Shown: positions 8,646-18,800 of the stretch, piece after piece
Layout of the letters: every line of letters starts with the position of its first letter
Position numbering within the stretch: position 1 is the stretch's first letter
From: CAZJYI01 sp964550025
GTDB taxonomy: Bacteria; Verrucomicrobiota; Kiritimatiellia; UBA8416; CAYOBW01
Assembly: GCA_964550025.1 (NCBI GenBank)
Contig: CAZJYI010000034.1
Span: 17,128 to 81,127, forward strand
Direction of reading: 5' to 3'
DNA length: 64,000 nucleotides
Program-made: the position numbers and the translations under genes
The notes under the pieces: generated by a model
Seen by the model: the letters and a program-made list of their open reading frames with translations, nothing else
What the model was told of the DNA's origin: nothing
Databases searched by the model: none

Positions 8646-9005
8646 TCAAGTACGTGAGCGGTCATCCCCCACCAGCTTCACGACAACGCAATCACCGCCG
8701 GAATGCAGTTCGAGGATGTTCCCGAGGCGGATGATGGCCCGGTCAAAGTGATCGTACAGGGCTTCGTGAGCGCGCTGCCTTTGCCCGTGACCGCCAAACC
8801 GCACGGCGAACACCGGTGGACCCTCGCCACACGCAGACACAACGCGTCTCGCCGGTGATGCTGCACCGAAGGAGCGCAACCAGCAGTCGAGTCGTCTCTG
8901 CGCCGTTCCCATGGCCGCGAGTTGAATGCCGGCCGCTATCGGCAACAGTGCCACGGCAGTCCCACCCGTGGCGCTTCGTTTCAAGAACTGTCTTCGCGTA
9001 GTCAC
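8646..9005 (-). pseudogene. Truncated Tat-exported protein, possibly a DUF362 remnant
   Basis: The frame starts at GTG 9005 with GGAGGG upstream and begins with a twin-arginine signal (TTRRQFLKRSATGGTAVALLP). Only 119 codons remain before TGA. The last 50 residues (D-R-A-I-I-R-L-G-N-I, then G-G-D-C-V-V-V-K) resemble the start of DUF362 proteins, which usually have a G-D-x-V-V-x-K-P motif and run several hundred residues. The gene ends 16 nt from the end of the converging propeller gene, so most of it seems to have been deleted. The DUF362 assignment is tentative; the Tat signal is clear. Confidence 0.45.
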
Positions 9006-9104
9006 ACCTTTCGCCCTCCGCCGGGAATCATGCGCTTCCTGAGGACGAGAGACAAGTCAAATCGTGGACAGCGAAGAAGTGTGCGGTTCCAACCCCCCGG
9101 GAGT

Positions 9105-9198
9105 CGGAAGTCTTCGCGACTTCCGCTACTTTCTTCCACAGACCACGTAGCGGAACGCGCCAAGCGTTCCGATCGGAAGTCTTGGCGACTTCCGCTAC
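9105..9198. repeat. REP-like family A, three hairpins; the last supplies a stop codon
   Basis: Hairpins lie at 9105-9129 (GGAAGTC/GACTTCC, loop TTCGC), 9147-9174 (GGAACGC/GCGTTCC, loop GCCAA) and 9174-9198 (GGAAGTC/GACTTCC, loop TTGGC). Read on the minus strand, the GTAG foot at 9198-9195 contains the TAG that ends the large haem-motif gene. Confidence 0.85.
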
Positions 9199-12100
9199 AG
9201 CCCCACCCGCGCCCCCCACACCTCGAGCTCGGTCAGGGCGCACCAGGTGTTCTCCTCCGCCCATTTCAAATCGCGCAGCTTAACGAATTTCGTCTTTCGC
9301 CGCGGGAAGGTGAGGACCTGTGCGTCGCCGGTCTTCTTGAACTGCACGGGAACGGGCTCGCCCTCGGAGAACTCGAGCACACCTTCGGACCAGTATCCGT
9401 CGTGCGGGAACTGGGCGCGCAGGGTGATGACGATTTTGTCGGTTTCCACCGTGCCGCCGAATTCGATATTGATCCAGGGGGCCTCCTCCCGCTCGGGGCC
9501 CCACGACGGGAACTTCGGTCCGTGGCCGGTGTTCTCGGTTCGGCCGTTGATCACATTCAGCCCCCAGAAGCAGGGCTTGTTCCGGCATTCGCTACTGGCG
9601 GTAACGCGCGGATAGGGGCCGCCCTCACGCTGCGCTTTGGGGTTGAGGGCAACGTTCTCGGCGAACTCCGCCCCCCCGGGTGAAGCTTTGGGAGATGGGG
9701 AATCCGTCCCGGCGACCAGTGCCTTGATGTTGGCGGCCTCGAACTCTTCCTGCACCCGGCGGCGGTTGGCAAAGTAGGCATGCTTGCTCCAATCGCCGTC
9801 GTTCCAGGTGTTGGCTTCCTCGTAATCCCCGCAGAACGGCACGACGAGGTCGATCCAGGCTGCGATCTTCTCGTACTCTTCCTTCGATATCTTCGCATCT
9901 CCATGACCGCCTTCCAGCATGTTCATCAGGTGGCTCTTGCGGGAACCGGCGCTGTAGGGCGGAATCATCTTGGGCGAAGACTGCGGCGACAGCCAGTTGA
10001 TGGCGCGCCCCACGCAGCCCTGGCCGTCGATCTTGACCTGGCCGTTCAGCGTGAGGTTGACGTACGACTCGGTCCATGAGCGCCGGGCTCTGTCGTCCAC
10101 AACGGCCTTACCGAGTAGGCTGAAGGTCGCCCTGCCCTCCTTGTTCTTCTTCACGCCGTCGTGGCACTTGATGCAGTGCTTGTCGAGAATCGGCTGGATT
10201 TCCCTGCGGTAGCTGAATCCGCGCGCCGGGCCGTAGAACGGGTCCAGATCCCGGGCGCCCCGCGTCATGGCGATGGACGTCTTCTCGTCCGCGAGCGGTG
10301 CGTCGTTCTTGTCTTCGTGGCACCCCACGCACGAGAACTTCTCCCCCGGCATCAGCGTGGACCAGGAACGCATGGTCTGGATGCAGCGGCCCTTGGCGTC
10401 GAGCACCTGGAAGTAGACCGGTTTCCTCGCCGGGACCCTGAAGAAGGCCGATCCGTCCGCCTCGATGGGGGTCTCACCCAGGATGGCCTTGATGTCCCAG
10501 GCACAATTGTTCACACCGATGGGCGTGGCCACGAAAGCGCCGCCCGCGGGACCGCGGTTGTTGTTCCCCCCGATCAGCGACTCCCGGAAACGCAGCTCGA
10601 CCACGCGCAGCTTCTTTGCTTCGCCCCGTTTGACGCCCTCCATCCCCGGCCCGTGATACACGTCCTGCATGTAGTAGGTGCCAAGCGACTTGGCGTAGTC
10701 CACCGAGCTTGGCTGGACCGTGGGGCGTTTGCGCTTGCGCAGGAGCACGGGCTGGCTCGACGATAGCTCGGGGTCGTACACCAACTGTTCCCGCGCGCCG
10801 TCTTCCCGCACGTAGTAGATGCCGAAGCCGGTCTTTGTGTTGTACTTCGGGCGCATGTAGCTGCTGTATCCGGCAATGTACTCCTTCTCGTTCAGGGCGT
10901 ACGGGTGCGTGTACAGGCCGCCGTGCTCGGGCGGAGCGTCGAACCGGGGGGCTTTACGCTCCACGGGCGCCACGTACGTGCAGCCTTCGGCTTCCTGGCG
11001 TCCCTCGCGCACATCGATGCGGATCAGTCCGCCGACCTGGTGGCTATGGTGACCGGAGGCGAGAGCGATGACCTTGGTCGAGCCCGGGATCGGGCGGGCA
11101 TGCCCGATCGTGTTGGGAAAATACGAGTTGTTGCCGTAGTACTCGGTCTGGCCCGTGCCGTCGATGTTCATCTGGAAGAGCGGCTGCGGATAGATCTGGC
11201 CGCGATCATTGTACTCCCAGCGCGTGTAGATCACCGTCCCGTCGTTCATGACCTGGGGGTAGTTGACCGTCACCTGGTCGAAGCTGACACGGCGCAGGTA
11301 CTTCCCGTCCTTGTCACAGATGTGCATGTTGCTCGTGTCGGTGGTGAAGCAATCGATGACCTGCACGCACCGCGTCGAGGTGAACATGATGTTGTCGTCC
11401 GGAAGATACACGCCCTCGTAGTCGGCATCACCCAGCCCGTACGTCAGTTGCCGCACCTTGCGCGTTTTCAGATCCATCTCGTAGAGATGATAGTCGTCCT
11501 GGCGGTCACTCTTCTTCCAGGCGAACAGGACCCTGTCGGCGTCCCAGTGCACGTCCGGGTCGCGAATACAGCCGTCCTCGCCCGCATCGAGCAGAAGCTC
11601 GACGCTCTCCGTCAGGTCCGGGTTCAGCGTGTAAACGAACAGTCCCCCGCCCGGCGTCCACACGCGCCAGCCGTGGGGCACGGAGAGATTCTCGGTGTAG
11701 GCGAAGTGCTGGCCGCCGATATTCCAGTGCTTCGTGAAGACAAAACGCAGCGGGCCGTCTTTCACCACGCTCGCCAACCGCTGTTTGCGCCGCGACTCGC
11801 ACGCGGCAATGTACGCTGCCGCCCAGGCTCCCTTGTCGTCTTCGGGCAGCGCCTCTATCTTCGCCCGCAGGGCATCCACGTCGGTCGGCCGGACCTCCGT
11901 GAGGACCTTCTCCAGCACCTCCACCACCTGTTCGCGCTTCAGCCCGCGGCGATGGAAGTCAATGCCGTCCTGCCGGCACCAGCTCAGTTCCCGCTGGAAG
12001 ACCCTCGAGAAGTCCTCCGAGCGCTTGAATACGATGTCGTGCGCAACGTTGCGATCCACGTCCTCCGGAATGAGGTCCATGCTTGCCGCCAGCAGCGAGA

Positions 12101-12797
12101 GCGCGGCGACGAAGTCGCGGCTTTCTGCGATGGCAGCAACGGTTGTCTTGGCGATCGCCGCCGGGAACATATCACGCGCGAGATGATTGTCGGCGTTGCG
12201 TTCCAGCTCGGGGCGTGACTTCCAGATCTTCAGCGCCATCGCCACGGCGTCCTGCGGCTTCGCCGTCTTGACGTAGCGGGTCCAGGAGCCCTTGAGAAGC
12301 CTGTTTATCAACTCGGACTGGACGTCCCTGCGCAGCCTGTCCTCGGGCAGGTCGCAGCTCTTGAGGATGTCGGCAATTGCCTGGATCCCTTCTTCCGGTC
12401 CCTTCTTGCCGGCAGCCTTCTCCCAACAGTCGCGGGCGGCCCGGCGAAGAAATTCGTGCCGTACACGCTGCTTTGCCGGTCCATCCTCCAGGCCGGTCTG
12501 CTCGAGGACGGTCATTGCCAGCCGCAATCCTGTCGACGGGTCCTTCATAGCCGCCGGACGCCAGACGCGGTGTAGTCCGTCAGAGAGCTCACGGGCGACA
12601 CGACCGTCCACTTTGCCGTCGGTCTGAAGGCCCTTCTCGCGCGCTGCCGCAACGAGCTTTCTTACGGCTGCTTCCTGCGTTGGCGTATCCTCCGCCGCGC
12701 CAACGATTGCCGCGGTGGGTGACAGCATCGCCGATAGGAACGTGATGGCGGCAACTCTGCTGATCAGCGTGACACGACCCGGTTTGCTCCCCGACAT
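9195..12797 (-). CDS. Large exported protein with propeller, hydrazine-synthase-alpha-like region, two CxxCH motifs and discoidin-like C-terminus
   Basis: Starting at ATG 12797 (GGGAGGT upstream, signal peptide SRVAAITFLSAMLSPTAAIVGA) the protein is 1200 aa; the frame is open further upstream but without a start signal. Residues about 35-350 are helical. Residues about 370-790 form a TolB-like propeller that reads out in Y-E-M-D-L-K-T-R-K and F-T-S-T-R style repeats. Residues about 740-890 match the middle-domain pattern of hydrazine synthase alpha homologues (E-A-D-G-S-A-F-F-R-V-P-A) with C-V-G-C-H near 820 and C-I-K-C-H near 877, two potential c-type haem sites. Residues about 1070-1195 look like an F5/8 discoidin domain. 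Similar proteins occur in non-anammox PVC genomes, so hydrazine synthesis should not be assumed; a redox or carbohydrate-linked role is possible. Confidence 0.75.
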   Translation of the reverse strand: MSGSKPGRVTLISRVAAITFLSAMLSPTAAIVGAAEDTPTQEAAVRKLVAAAREKGLQTDGKVDGRVARELSDGLHRVWRPAAMKDPSTGLRLAMTVLEQTGLEDGPAKQRVRHEFLRRAARDCWEKAAGKKGPEEGIQAIADILKSCDLPEDRLRRDVQSELINRLLKGSWTRYVKTAKPQDAVAMALKIWKSRPELERNADNHLARDMFPAAIAKTTVAAIAESRDFVAALSLLAASMDLIPEDVDRNVAHDIVFKRSEDFSRVFQRELSWCRQDGIDFHRRGLKREQVVEVLEKVLTEVRPTDVDALRAKIEALPEDDKGAWAAAYIAACESRRKQRLASVVKDGPLRFVFTKHWNIGGQHFAYTENLSVPHGWRVWTPGGGLFVYTLNPDLTESVELLLDAGEDGCIRDPDVHWDADRVLFAWKKSDRQDDYHLYEMDLKTRKVRQLTYGLGDADYEGVYLPDDNIMFTSTRCVQVIDCFTTDTSNMHICDKDGKYLRRVSFDQVTVNYPQVMNDGTVIYTRWEYNDRGQIYPQPLFQMNIDGTGQTEYYGNNSYFPNTIGHARPIPGSTKVIALASGHHSHQVGGLIRIDVREGRQEAEGCTYVAPVERKAPRFDAPPEHGGLYTHPYALNEKEYIAGYSSYMRPKYNTKTGFGIYYVREDGAREQLVYDPELSSSQPVLLRKRKRPTVQPSSVDYAKSLGTYYMQDVYHGPGMEGVKRGEAKKLRVVELRFRESLIGGNNNRGPAGGAFVATPIGVNNCAWDIKAILGETPIEADGSAFFRVPARKPVYFQVLDAKGRCIQTMRSWSTLMPGEKFSCVGCHEDKNDAPLADEKTSIAMTRGARDLDPFYGPARGFSYRREIQPILDKHCIKCHDGVKKNKEGRATFSLLGKAVVDDRARRSWTESYVNLTLNGQVKIDGQGCVGRAINWLSPQSSPKMIPPYSAGSRKSHLMNMLEGGHGDAKISKEEYEKIAAWIDLVVPFCGDYEEANTWNDGDWSKHAYFANRRRVQEEFEAANIKALVAGTDSPSPKASPGGAEFAENVALNPKAQREGGPYPRVTASSECRNKPCFWGLNVINGRTENTGHGPKFPSWGPEREEAPWINIEFGGTVETDKIVITLRAQFPHDGYWSEGVLEFSEGEPVPVQFKKTGDAQVLTFPRRKTKFVKLRDLKWAEENTWCALTELEVWGARVGL

Positions 12798-12949
12798 GTG
12801 TACCTCCCGAATGCTGCTGACAAGGTTCGGCCAGCCTGACCGTTCGCCGGAGCGAGGAGTCGGACGGCCACAGAATGCACAAAAGGCACAAGAAGAACGC
12901 AGCAAGGCCGGTGCGTCAAGTGTCAACAAACGGTTTTCCGCTCGGTTCG

Positions 12950-13178
12950 TGACTAGTGAGACCCTGTCCGAAAAGGGTATGAGGTGTGGGCATCCCCCGT
13001 AGGACGGTGCTCCTGCGCCGTCCCAGCGGCAGGACGAGGAGGCAGAAGAGAGAGAGTTGCGGCACCCTGTTCCATTCTCTCGCCATATTTGCCTCTGTAC
13101 TGCCTCCATGACGGCGCAGGAGCACCGTCCTACTTTGCGTTCGCACCCAGCACCCCTTTTCGGATGGGGTCTAGTGAG
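12950..13178. repeat. Nested inverted-repeat (MITE/REP-like) element, GTAG-foot family D
   Basis: The inner arms 12999-13021 and 13111-13133 are perfect 23-bp reverse complements bounded by GTAG and CTAC. Outer arms carrying TCCGAAAAGGG (12967-12977) and its complement (13154-13164), each flanked by a GACCC-like and a CTAGTGAG-like string, enclose them. The rest of the 601-nt spacer 12798-13398 contains no gene. Confidence 0.7.
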
Positions 13179-13246
13179 CGGATGCAGATAGCGGCGGCCC
13201 GAGACAGATGTCAGCCACGACTATGAATTGGTGGCAGGGGGAATCC

Positions 13247-13331
13247 GTACTCGTACACACACTCGTACACGCTAATCTCGCCTCTCCCGGGATGGGAGAG
13301 ATACGCGCGTACGAGCACGTGCGCGAGTGCG
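13247..13331. terminator. Imperfect hairpin downstream of the peroxiredoxin gene
   Basis: Imperfect arms built on ACTCGTACAC and GTGCGCGAGT-like strings (about 13248-13271 and 13306-13331) enclose a perfect inner hairpin CTCTCCC-GGGAT-GGGAGAG near 13287. It lies just downstream of the minus-strand peroxiredoxin gene and could end its transcript. There is no clear U-tract, so it could equally be one more repeat element. Confidence 0.4.
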
Positions 13332-13398
13332 TGGGCAAAGAGAACTTGAATCCGCTACCGGCAGGCCCCGGCGCGTCCGGGACCTGCCGAGTGTGTGC

Positions 13399-14088
13399 CT
13401 ATTTGGCGTGCTCGCCCAGGTACTTCTTGACGCCGTCGGCCGTGGGATTCATGGCATCTTGCCCGACTTCCCAGTTTGCAGGGCAGACTTCGCCGTTCTT
13501 TTCGTAGTGCGCCAGAGAGTCAAGCATTCTCAGGGCCTCGTCCACGTTGCGGCCGAGGGGGAGATCGTTGATGACCGAATGCCTGACGATGCCTTTCTTG
13601 TCGATGAGAAACAGCCCGCGCAGGGCAACGGCGTCATCGAACAGCACACCGTAGGACTTGCTGATCTGCTTGGTCAGATCGGACACCAGCGGATACTGGA
13701 TGTCGCCGATGCCGCCTTCTTCGCGCTCCGTTTCTTTCCATGCCAGATGGGTGAACTCCGAGTCGACCGAAACGCCGATCACCTGGCAGTTCCTCTTCTT
13801 GAACTCGTCCAACTGTTTGTCGAAAGCAATGATCTCCGTCGGGCACACGAACGTGAAATCCAACGGGTAGAAGAACAGGATGACCGTCTTTCCGCGATAC
13901 GAGGACAGCTTGATCTCCTCGAAGCTGTTGTCCGCCATGACGGCCTTGGCTTCGAAATCCGGCGCCTCTTTCGTCACCAGTGTGCATGCCACGGGCTTCT
14001 CCGCCGCGGCAGGTTCGGCCTGCACCGATGCCAGGCACAACCCCGCGACCACGACGACCAGACCTGCAGTTCCCAAACACTTCACCAT
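13399..14088 (-). CDS. Exported typical 2-Cys peroxiredoxin (AhpC/Prx1 type)
   Basis: This 229-aa protein reduces peroxides. ATG 14088 is preceded by GGGAGGG; the longer upstream frame lacks a start signal. Residues 1-24 form a signal peptide (MVKCLGTAGLVVVVAGLCLASVQA), which is unusual because enzymes of this class are normally cytoplasmic. The peroxidatic Cys82 is in F-T-F-V-C-P-T-E, the resolving Cys202 in G-E-V-C-P-A-N-W, and both sit in full Prx1 context. A G-G-I-G-D motif near residue 125 resembles the GGLG of over-oxidation-sensitive peroxiredoxins, but the C-terminal YF partner is missing. It diverges from a sulfatase gene. Its periplasmic electron donor is not evident here. Confidence 0.92.
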   Translation of the reverse strand: MVKCLGTAGLVVVVAGLCLASVQAEPAAAEKPVACTLVTKEAPDFEAKAVMADNSFEEIKLSSYRGKTVILFFYPLDFTFVCPTEIIAFDKQLDEFKKRNCQVIGVSVDSEFTHLAWKETEREEGGIGDIQYPLVSDLTKQISKSYGVLFDDAVALRGLFLIDKKGIVRHSVINDLPLGRNVDEALRMLDSLAHYEKNGEVCPANWEVGQDAMNPTADGVKKYLGEHAK

Positions 14089-14346
14089 TGAACCCTCCCG
14101 TTTTGTGGGTCTTCGGCAAGACTCCAATCCCCCGTCGGTACGGACACTCGCCCGTGACTTCCCGCCTGGAGAACCGCTTGCACGGCTGGGAATATGGCAA
14201 ACGAACGCAAGGAATGCAAATGATATCTTTTTGGTAGCAAATGAAGCCCCGCGCCGTCGATTCGAGGGATCGAGCCGTTGCCGACGCGAGGCGACGGTCA
14301 GCCGAATCGCTTGGACAGAGGGGCGCTGCCGGCCTATTGTCTTCTC

Positions 14347-15825
14347 ATGAAAACGCACTCCCCGCTCCAACGTCTCCTCACCATCGTTCTTCTGCTCGCC
14401 CTGTTCGGTTCACCCGCCGTCGCGAAGTACAACGTCCTCTTCATCATCTCCGACGATCTGACGTACACGGCGCTCTCGTGCTACGGGAACAAGGTCTGTG
14501 AGACGCCCAACATCGACCGGCTCGCCGAGCGTGGCGTGCGCTTCACGCGCGCCTACTGCCAGGGGACATACTGCGGACCGTCGCGGGCCTCGTTCATGTC
14601 CGGGTATTACCCGCACGCCACCGGGGCGTTGGGCTACTCGAACCCGCGGCCGAGGATCGGCGATCGCGCCACCTGGTCGCAGCATTTCAAGAACAACGGC
14701 TACTATGCCGCTCGCGTCAGCAAGATCTTCCACATGGGCGTGCCGGGCGGGATCGAGCGAGGTGACAACGGTGCCGACGATGCGCTCTCCTGGACCGAAC
14801 GTTTCAACAGCAAAGGACCGGAATGGAAAGCGCCGGGTGACGGTGAAACTCTCGAGAACAACCCCGACGGCAAGAAACCAGCCGTGGGCGGCAACACCTT
14901 CGTGGTCGTCGAGGCCGACGGCGACGACCTCGTGCATTCCGACGGCAAGACCGCGGCCAAGGCCGTCGAACTGATCGAGAAACACAAGGACGAGCCCTTC
15001 TGGCTTGGGGTGGGCTTCGTCCGGCCGCACGTGCCGTTTGTCGCGCCGCGAAACTACTATCCACCGTTCAAACCGTACAACAAGATGGTGTTGCCCGATA
15101 AGATCGACGGCGACTGGGACGACATTCCCAAGGCGGGCATCAACTACAAGACCAGCGTGAACATGAAAATGGACATCCGCCGGCAGAAGAAGGCGGTGGG
15201 CGGTTACTACGCTTCGGTCGCGTACATGGATGCCCAGACGGGGAAAGTGCTCGACGCGCTCGAAAGGGCGGGGCTGACCGACAAGACGATCGTCATCTTT
15301 ACCAGCGATCACGGCTATCACCTGGGCGAGCACGACTTCTGGGCCAAGGTCAGCCTGCGCGACGAGTCGGCTGGCGTCCCGCTCATCATCTGCGTTCCCG
15401 GCAAGAAACCGGCGGTCTGCCATTCGCTGGTCGAGTTGATCGACCTCTATCCGACCGTCGCGAGCCTGTGCGGGCTGGATGTTCCCGCCAACCTGCAGGG
15501 CAAGGATATCTCGAGAATGCTCGACGACCCGACACACGAGGTGCGCGACGCCGCTTTCTGCGTTGCCCCGATGCGCAAGGGGTTTCTGCTACGCGAGCAC
15601 GGGTATGCCTACATCCAGTACGGCGAGAACGCCTCGGGCGGCATCGAGCTCTTCGACATGCAGAAGGACCCGAAACAATACACCAACCTTGCCGGAAGTC
15701 CACGGCACACAAAGGTCGTCGAACGCTTCAAGGCGAAGATGACGGCCACGCTCGAAGCCGTACGCAAGAACGACCTGCCGCCCCCGCCGAAGCGGAATCC
15801 CAAACAGCGCAAGAAGCGGACGTGA
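14347..15825 (+). CDS. Exported sulfatase, iduronate-2-sulfatase-like (C-G-P-S-R)
   Basis: This 492-aa sulfatase starts at ATG 14347, giving the signal peptide MKTHSPLQRLLTIVLLLALF followed by GSPAVA; the 23 extra upstream codons are not supported. Metal ligands S-D-D (35-37), modifiable Cys76 in Y-C-G-P-S-R-A-S-F, and the R-P-H-V-P-F and S-D-H-G-Y-H-L-G-E-H motifs place it with iduronate-2-sulfatase-like S1 enzymes (often called S1_7). The R-P-H and H-L-G-E-H blocks are typical. Substrate is inferred, not proven. The gene ends 22 nt before the converging PQQ-protein gene and carries a strongly basic tail (K-R-N-P-K-Q-R-K-K-R-T). Confidence 0.9.
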   Translation: MKTHSPLQRLLTIVLLLALFGSPAVAKYNVLFIISDDLTYTALSCYGNKVCETPNIDRLAERGVRFTRAYCQGTYCGPSRASFMSGYYPHATGALGYSNPRPRIGDRATWSQHFKNNGYYAARVSKIFHMGVPGGIERGDNGADDALSWTERFNSKGPEWKAPGDGETLENNPDGKKPAVGGNTFVVVEADGDDLVHSDGKTAAKAVELIEKHKDEPFWLGVGFVRPHVPFVAPRNYYPPFKPYNKMVLPDKIDGDWDDIPKAGINYKTSVNMKMDIRRQKKAVGGYYASVAYMDAQTGKVLDALERAGLTDKTIVIFTSDHGYHLGEHDFWAKVSLRDESAGVPLIICVPGKKPAVCHSLVELIDLYPTVASLCGLDVPANLQGKDISRMLDDPTHEVRDAAFCVAPMRKGFLLREHGYAYIQYGENASGGIELFDMQKDPKQYTNLAGSPRHTKVVERFKAKMTATLEAVRKNDLPPPPKRNPKQRKKRT

Positions 15826-15847
15826 CGCCCCGGCAACCGACGGCCGT

Positions 15848-18800
15848 TTACTCCGCCGCCCAGCACTGCAGCTCGCCCTTCTCCGTCGAGAAGAAAAGCC
15901 TGCCGTTTGCCGCGGCCATGCCGTCCCATACGACGGGCGAGTTCAAGGCGTATTTCGCGACGGTTGCACCATCTTCCGCGGAGACGACAGCCAGCACGCC
16001 GCCCTTTCTCCCTTCGTAAGCCGCGTGCGGGTCGTCTTGCGCCGTCTCTTTCGGCATGCCACCGAAGAAGAGATGATCGCCTGCCTTCAACATGGCACGC
16101 GGTCTGAGAGGCAGTGCGCTCCGCCACGCGAACCGGCTGTCTTTGGGTGCCCCCGCCTTCTTCTTGCCCTTTTGCTGTGGCCGGGGATTCTTCGGCTTGA
16201 AATCGTTGAGGACTTCCTCGTCGTCGGAGAACGGGGCGTTCTGCGCCTTGTACAGCGTGTAGTTCTTCCGGCTCACACCCCAGACCGCGCTGTCGTCGTA
16301 GGCCATCATGAGACCGAAGAGGGCTGACACCCCTTTCCTGCCCCCGTTGACAATCCACGAGTAGGCGACGCCCACCATGCTGAAATCGCCCGAGCCCATC
16401 ACCCAGTGCGACCTGTGATTCTCGGTGTCGTCCAGGAGGCCCGACGTCGAGAAGAAATGCCGTGACCGCTTCTGCTTCTTCAGCTGCGTGTCGAACTTGT
16501 CGTGGTGCATGAAGACGCTCTTGCCGTCGCTGACCAGGACGTCCGCTATCGCGCCGCCTGCCATGGAGAAAGAGTCGGCCATATCGGGCTGAAGTGCCGT
16601 GCGGTAGTCCGCGCGGTTCTGCGCGACCGCCTTGTTGTGCTCCGGTTTGGCCGCGTCCTTCCCTTCCCCGGCGACGGGATGCCTGCTCTCGTAGTGGTTG
16701 AAGCAGACCACTCTGCCGGTGGCGGGGTCGAGCCCATACATATCGATCCCCTCGTCGAGCCACGTCGAACGCCCGGCGACGCAGTAGGCCACGCCGTTGA
16801 GGACCAGGACGCTCCCGTGGACCGGCCACACCGACTCGACACGGTCGTACGAGACCGTCTTCATGTCCCTGGGGGCCGCGAGAAAGCTCCACGCCGGCTC
16901 GCCGTCGCTCAGCCTCAGGCAATAGACTCTTCCGTCGGCACTGCCGAACAGCACGCTCCCACCATGAATGGCCGGCGGTGAATCGACCCGTCCGCCGACG
17001 GTACGCAACCAGGCGACCTGGCCAGTTTTCTCATCCAGCGCGTAGACCGTGTTCTCGTCTATCGCGGAAACAACGACCTTGCCGCCCGCGACGACCGGCT
17101 GGGAAAGCCTCCCGGGCAGAACGGCCTTCCACGCGGATTTGAGCTTCGACGGTACGGGGGTCCCGGCCACGCCGCTGCGCAAAACGTTCTGCCGGAACAT
17201 GGGCCATTCCGACTCTGGCTTCGAGTCCGACTCTGAAATCTGAGATCTGGAATCTGAGATCTGAGATACGGAATCTGCAATTTGCCCATAGGCCGGCCCC
17301 TTCTCCAAGCGATCTGCCGGTTTCTCGCGCTTGCCCCCCCGCGCACCGGCCAGTGCGTAGAAGCCCCAGAGCTTGGATTCCGGGTAGCATCCGCACGAGT
17401 GGGGCGGGATGTAGACCAGCCCGTTGGCCGGCATCACGCCGTATTGGCACGAACCCCTGACCCAGTTGTTGCGGGAGTGTCTGTCCCCCAACAGGTCCTG
17501 CATCTCGACCCCGCGCTTGCCGCCGATAATGAAACGTTTGGTGGCCTTCCCACGGTAGCACCGGTTATGATGGCCGCCCGTGGCGATGTCGACCATCACC
17601 GTGTTTCGACTCTTCACCTCACCCGTGCGCAGATCGAGAGCCTCGCTGAAGTCCCCGACGGGCGGCGGCGCCACGGAGTCTCTCGGATGATCCCCGGTCC
17701 ATACCTGGCCGTCGATCACAAAAACATCCATGGGCGCGTGGAACCCCATGCCGCCCTTCGTTTGCCAGAGTTTCCCGCCATCCGCGGCCGACAGGGCCGT
17801 CAACGTGTTGCCCACGTTGCAGAGAACCACCCCGTCGGACACAACAAGAACGCTCCTCCCGAAGCCCTTGTTCGCGGCTCGCTTCTCTCCCCGGTCACCG
17901 TACGACCACTTCTCCTTGCCGGTTCGGAAATCGATGCAGACGACGCTGTTGTTGAGCTGCGCATAGACGCCACTACCGTCCGTCCCCATTGTCTCGGGCA
18001 TCGGATTGACTGTCGGGTCCGACCACGCCCAGAGTGCCTTGCCCGATTTGACGTCCACGGCGACAATGCTCTTCCGGTTCGGTGATTGGAACTGCCCTTT
18101 GAACGAGACGTGTCCGATGGCGTGCTCGGCAACCGGAGCCCCTTTCAACACCAGCAGCACGCCGTCTTTGAGCACAATCTCCTCGGCGCCCTCAGTGCCC
18201 TCGTATGCCTGCAGTGTCTTCCCGGTGACCGCATCCACCTCGGACACCCCGGCGCTGAGGGCGAGAGGCAGGTACAGGCGGTTCCCCGCCGCAACCAGGA
18301 GCCGTGTGACCTGGGGCGGTCCCGACCTGAAACGCGTACCGTGCCAGGCCCACGACGCCATCGGCTTCTTCCAGAGATTCATACCGTTGAACGCGTCACG
18401 CGCGACAAGCGCCCACTTGCCGGGAACCGACATGCTCGCGGCGGTTGCCTCGTCGAGGATGAAAAAGAGCTTCCCGTTCGCCGTCACCGCCGAGCTGATA
18501 CTGTTCAGCTTGTGGTGGGTGCGCGTCCACGCCGGTCCCCCAACCCACTGCACGTGCCGCGGCGGACCGACGACGGAATCCGACGCCACCGCGTTATTGC
18601 CGGGACCGTGGAGGTAGTGGGTCCATTCGTCGATCTCCGGCGGGACGGATTTCTCATACGCAGACCAGCCCTCAGGCGCCGGAGATCGAGTGGCGAGTGC
18701 CGAGTGGGGAGTGGCGAGTGGTTTGGCGGCGAGGACGGCGCCGCGGGGCGCCAGGACGCGTGCAATCTCCTCACTTGCCACCTGCCACTTGCCACCTGCC

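Noticed and set aside
10905..12218. 437-codon plus-strand frame
   Set aside because: It is antisense to the large haem-motif protein gene and has no family-like motifs.
13247..13331. Structured small RNA gene
   Set aside because: It has stem-loop potential but no promoter or conserved core that I can recognise; it is listed as a terminator-like hairpin only.
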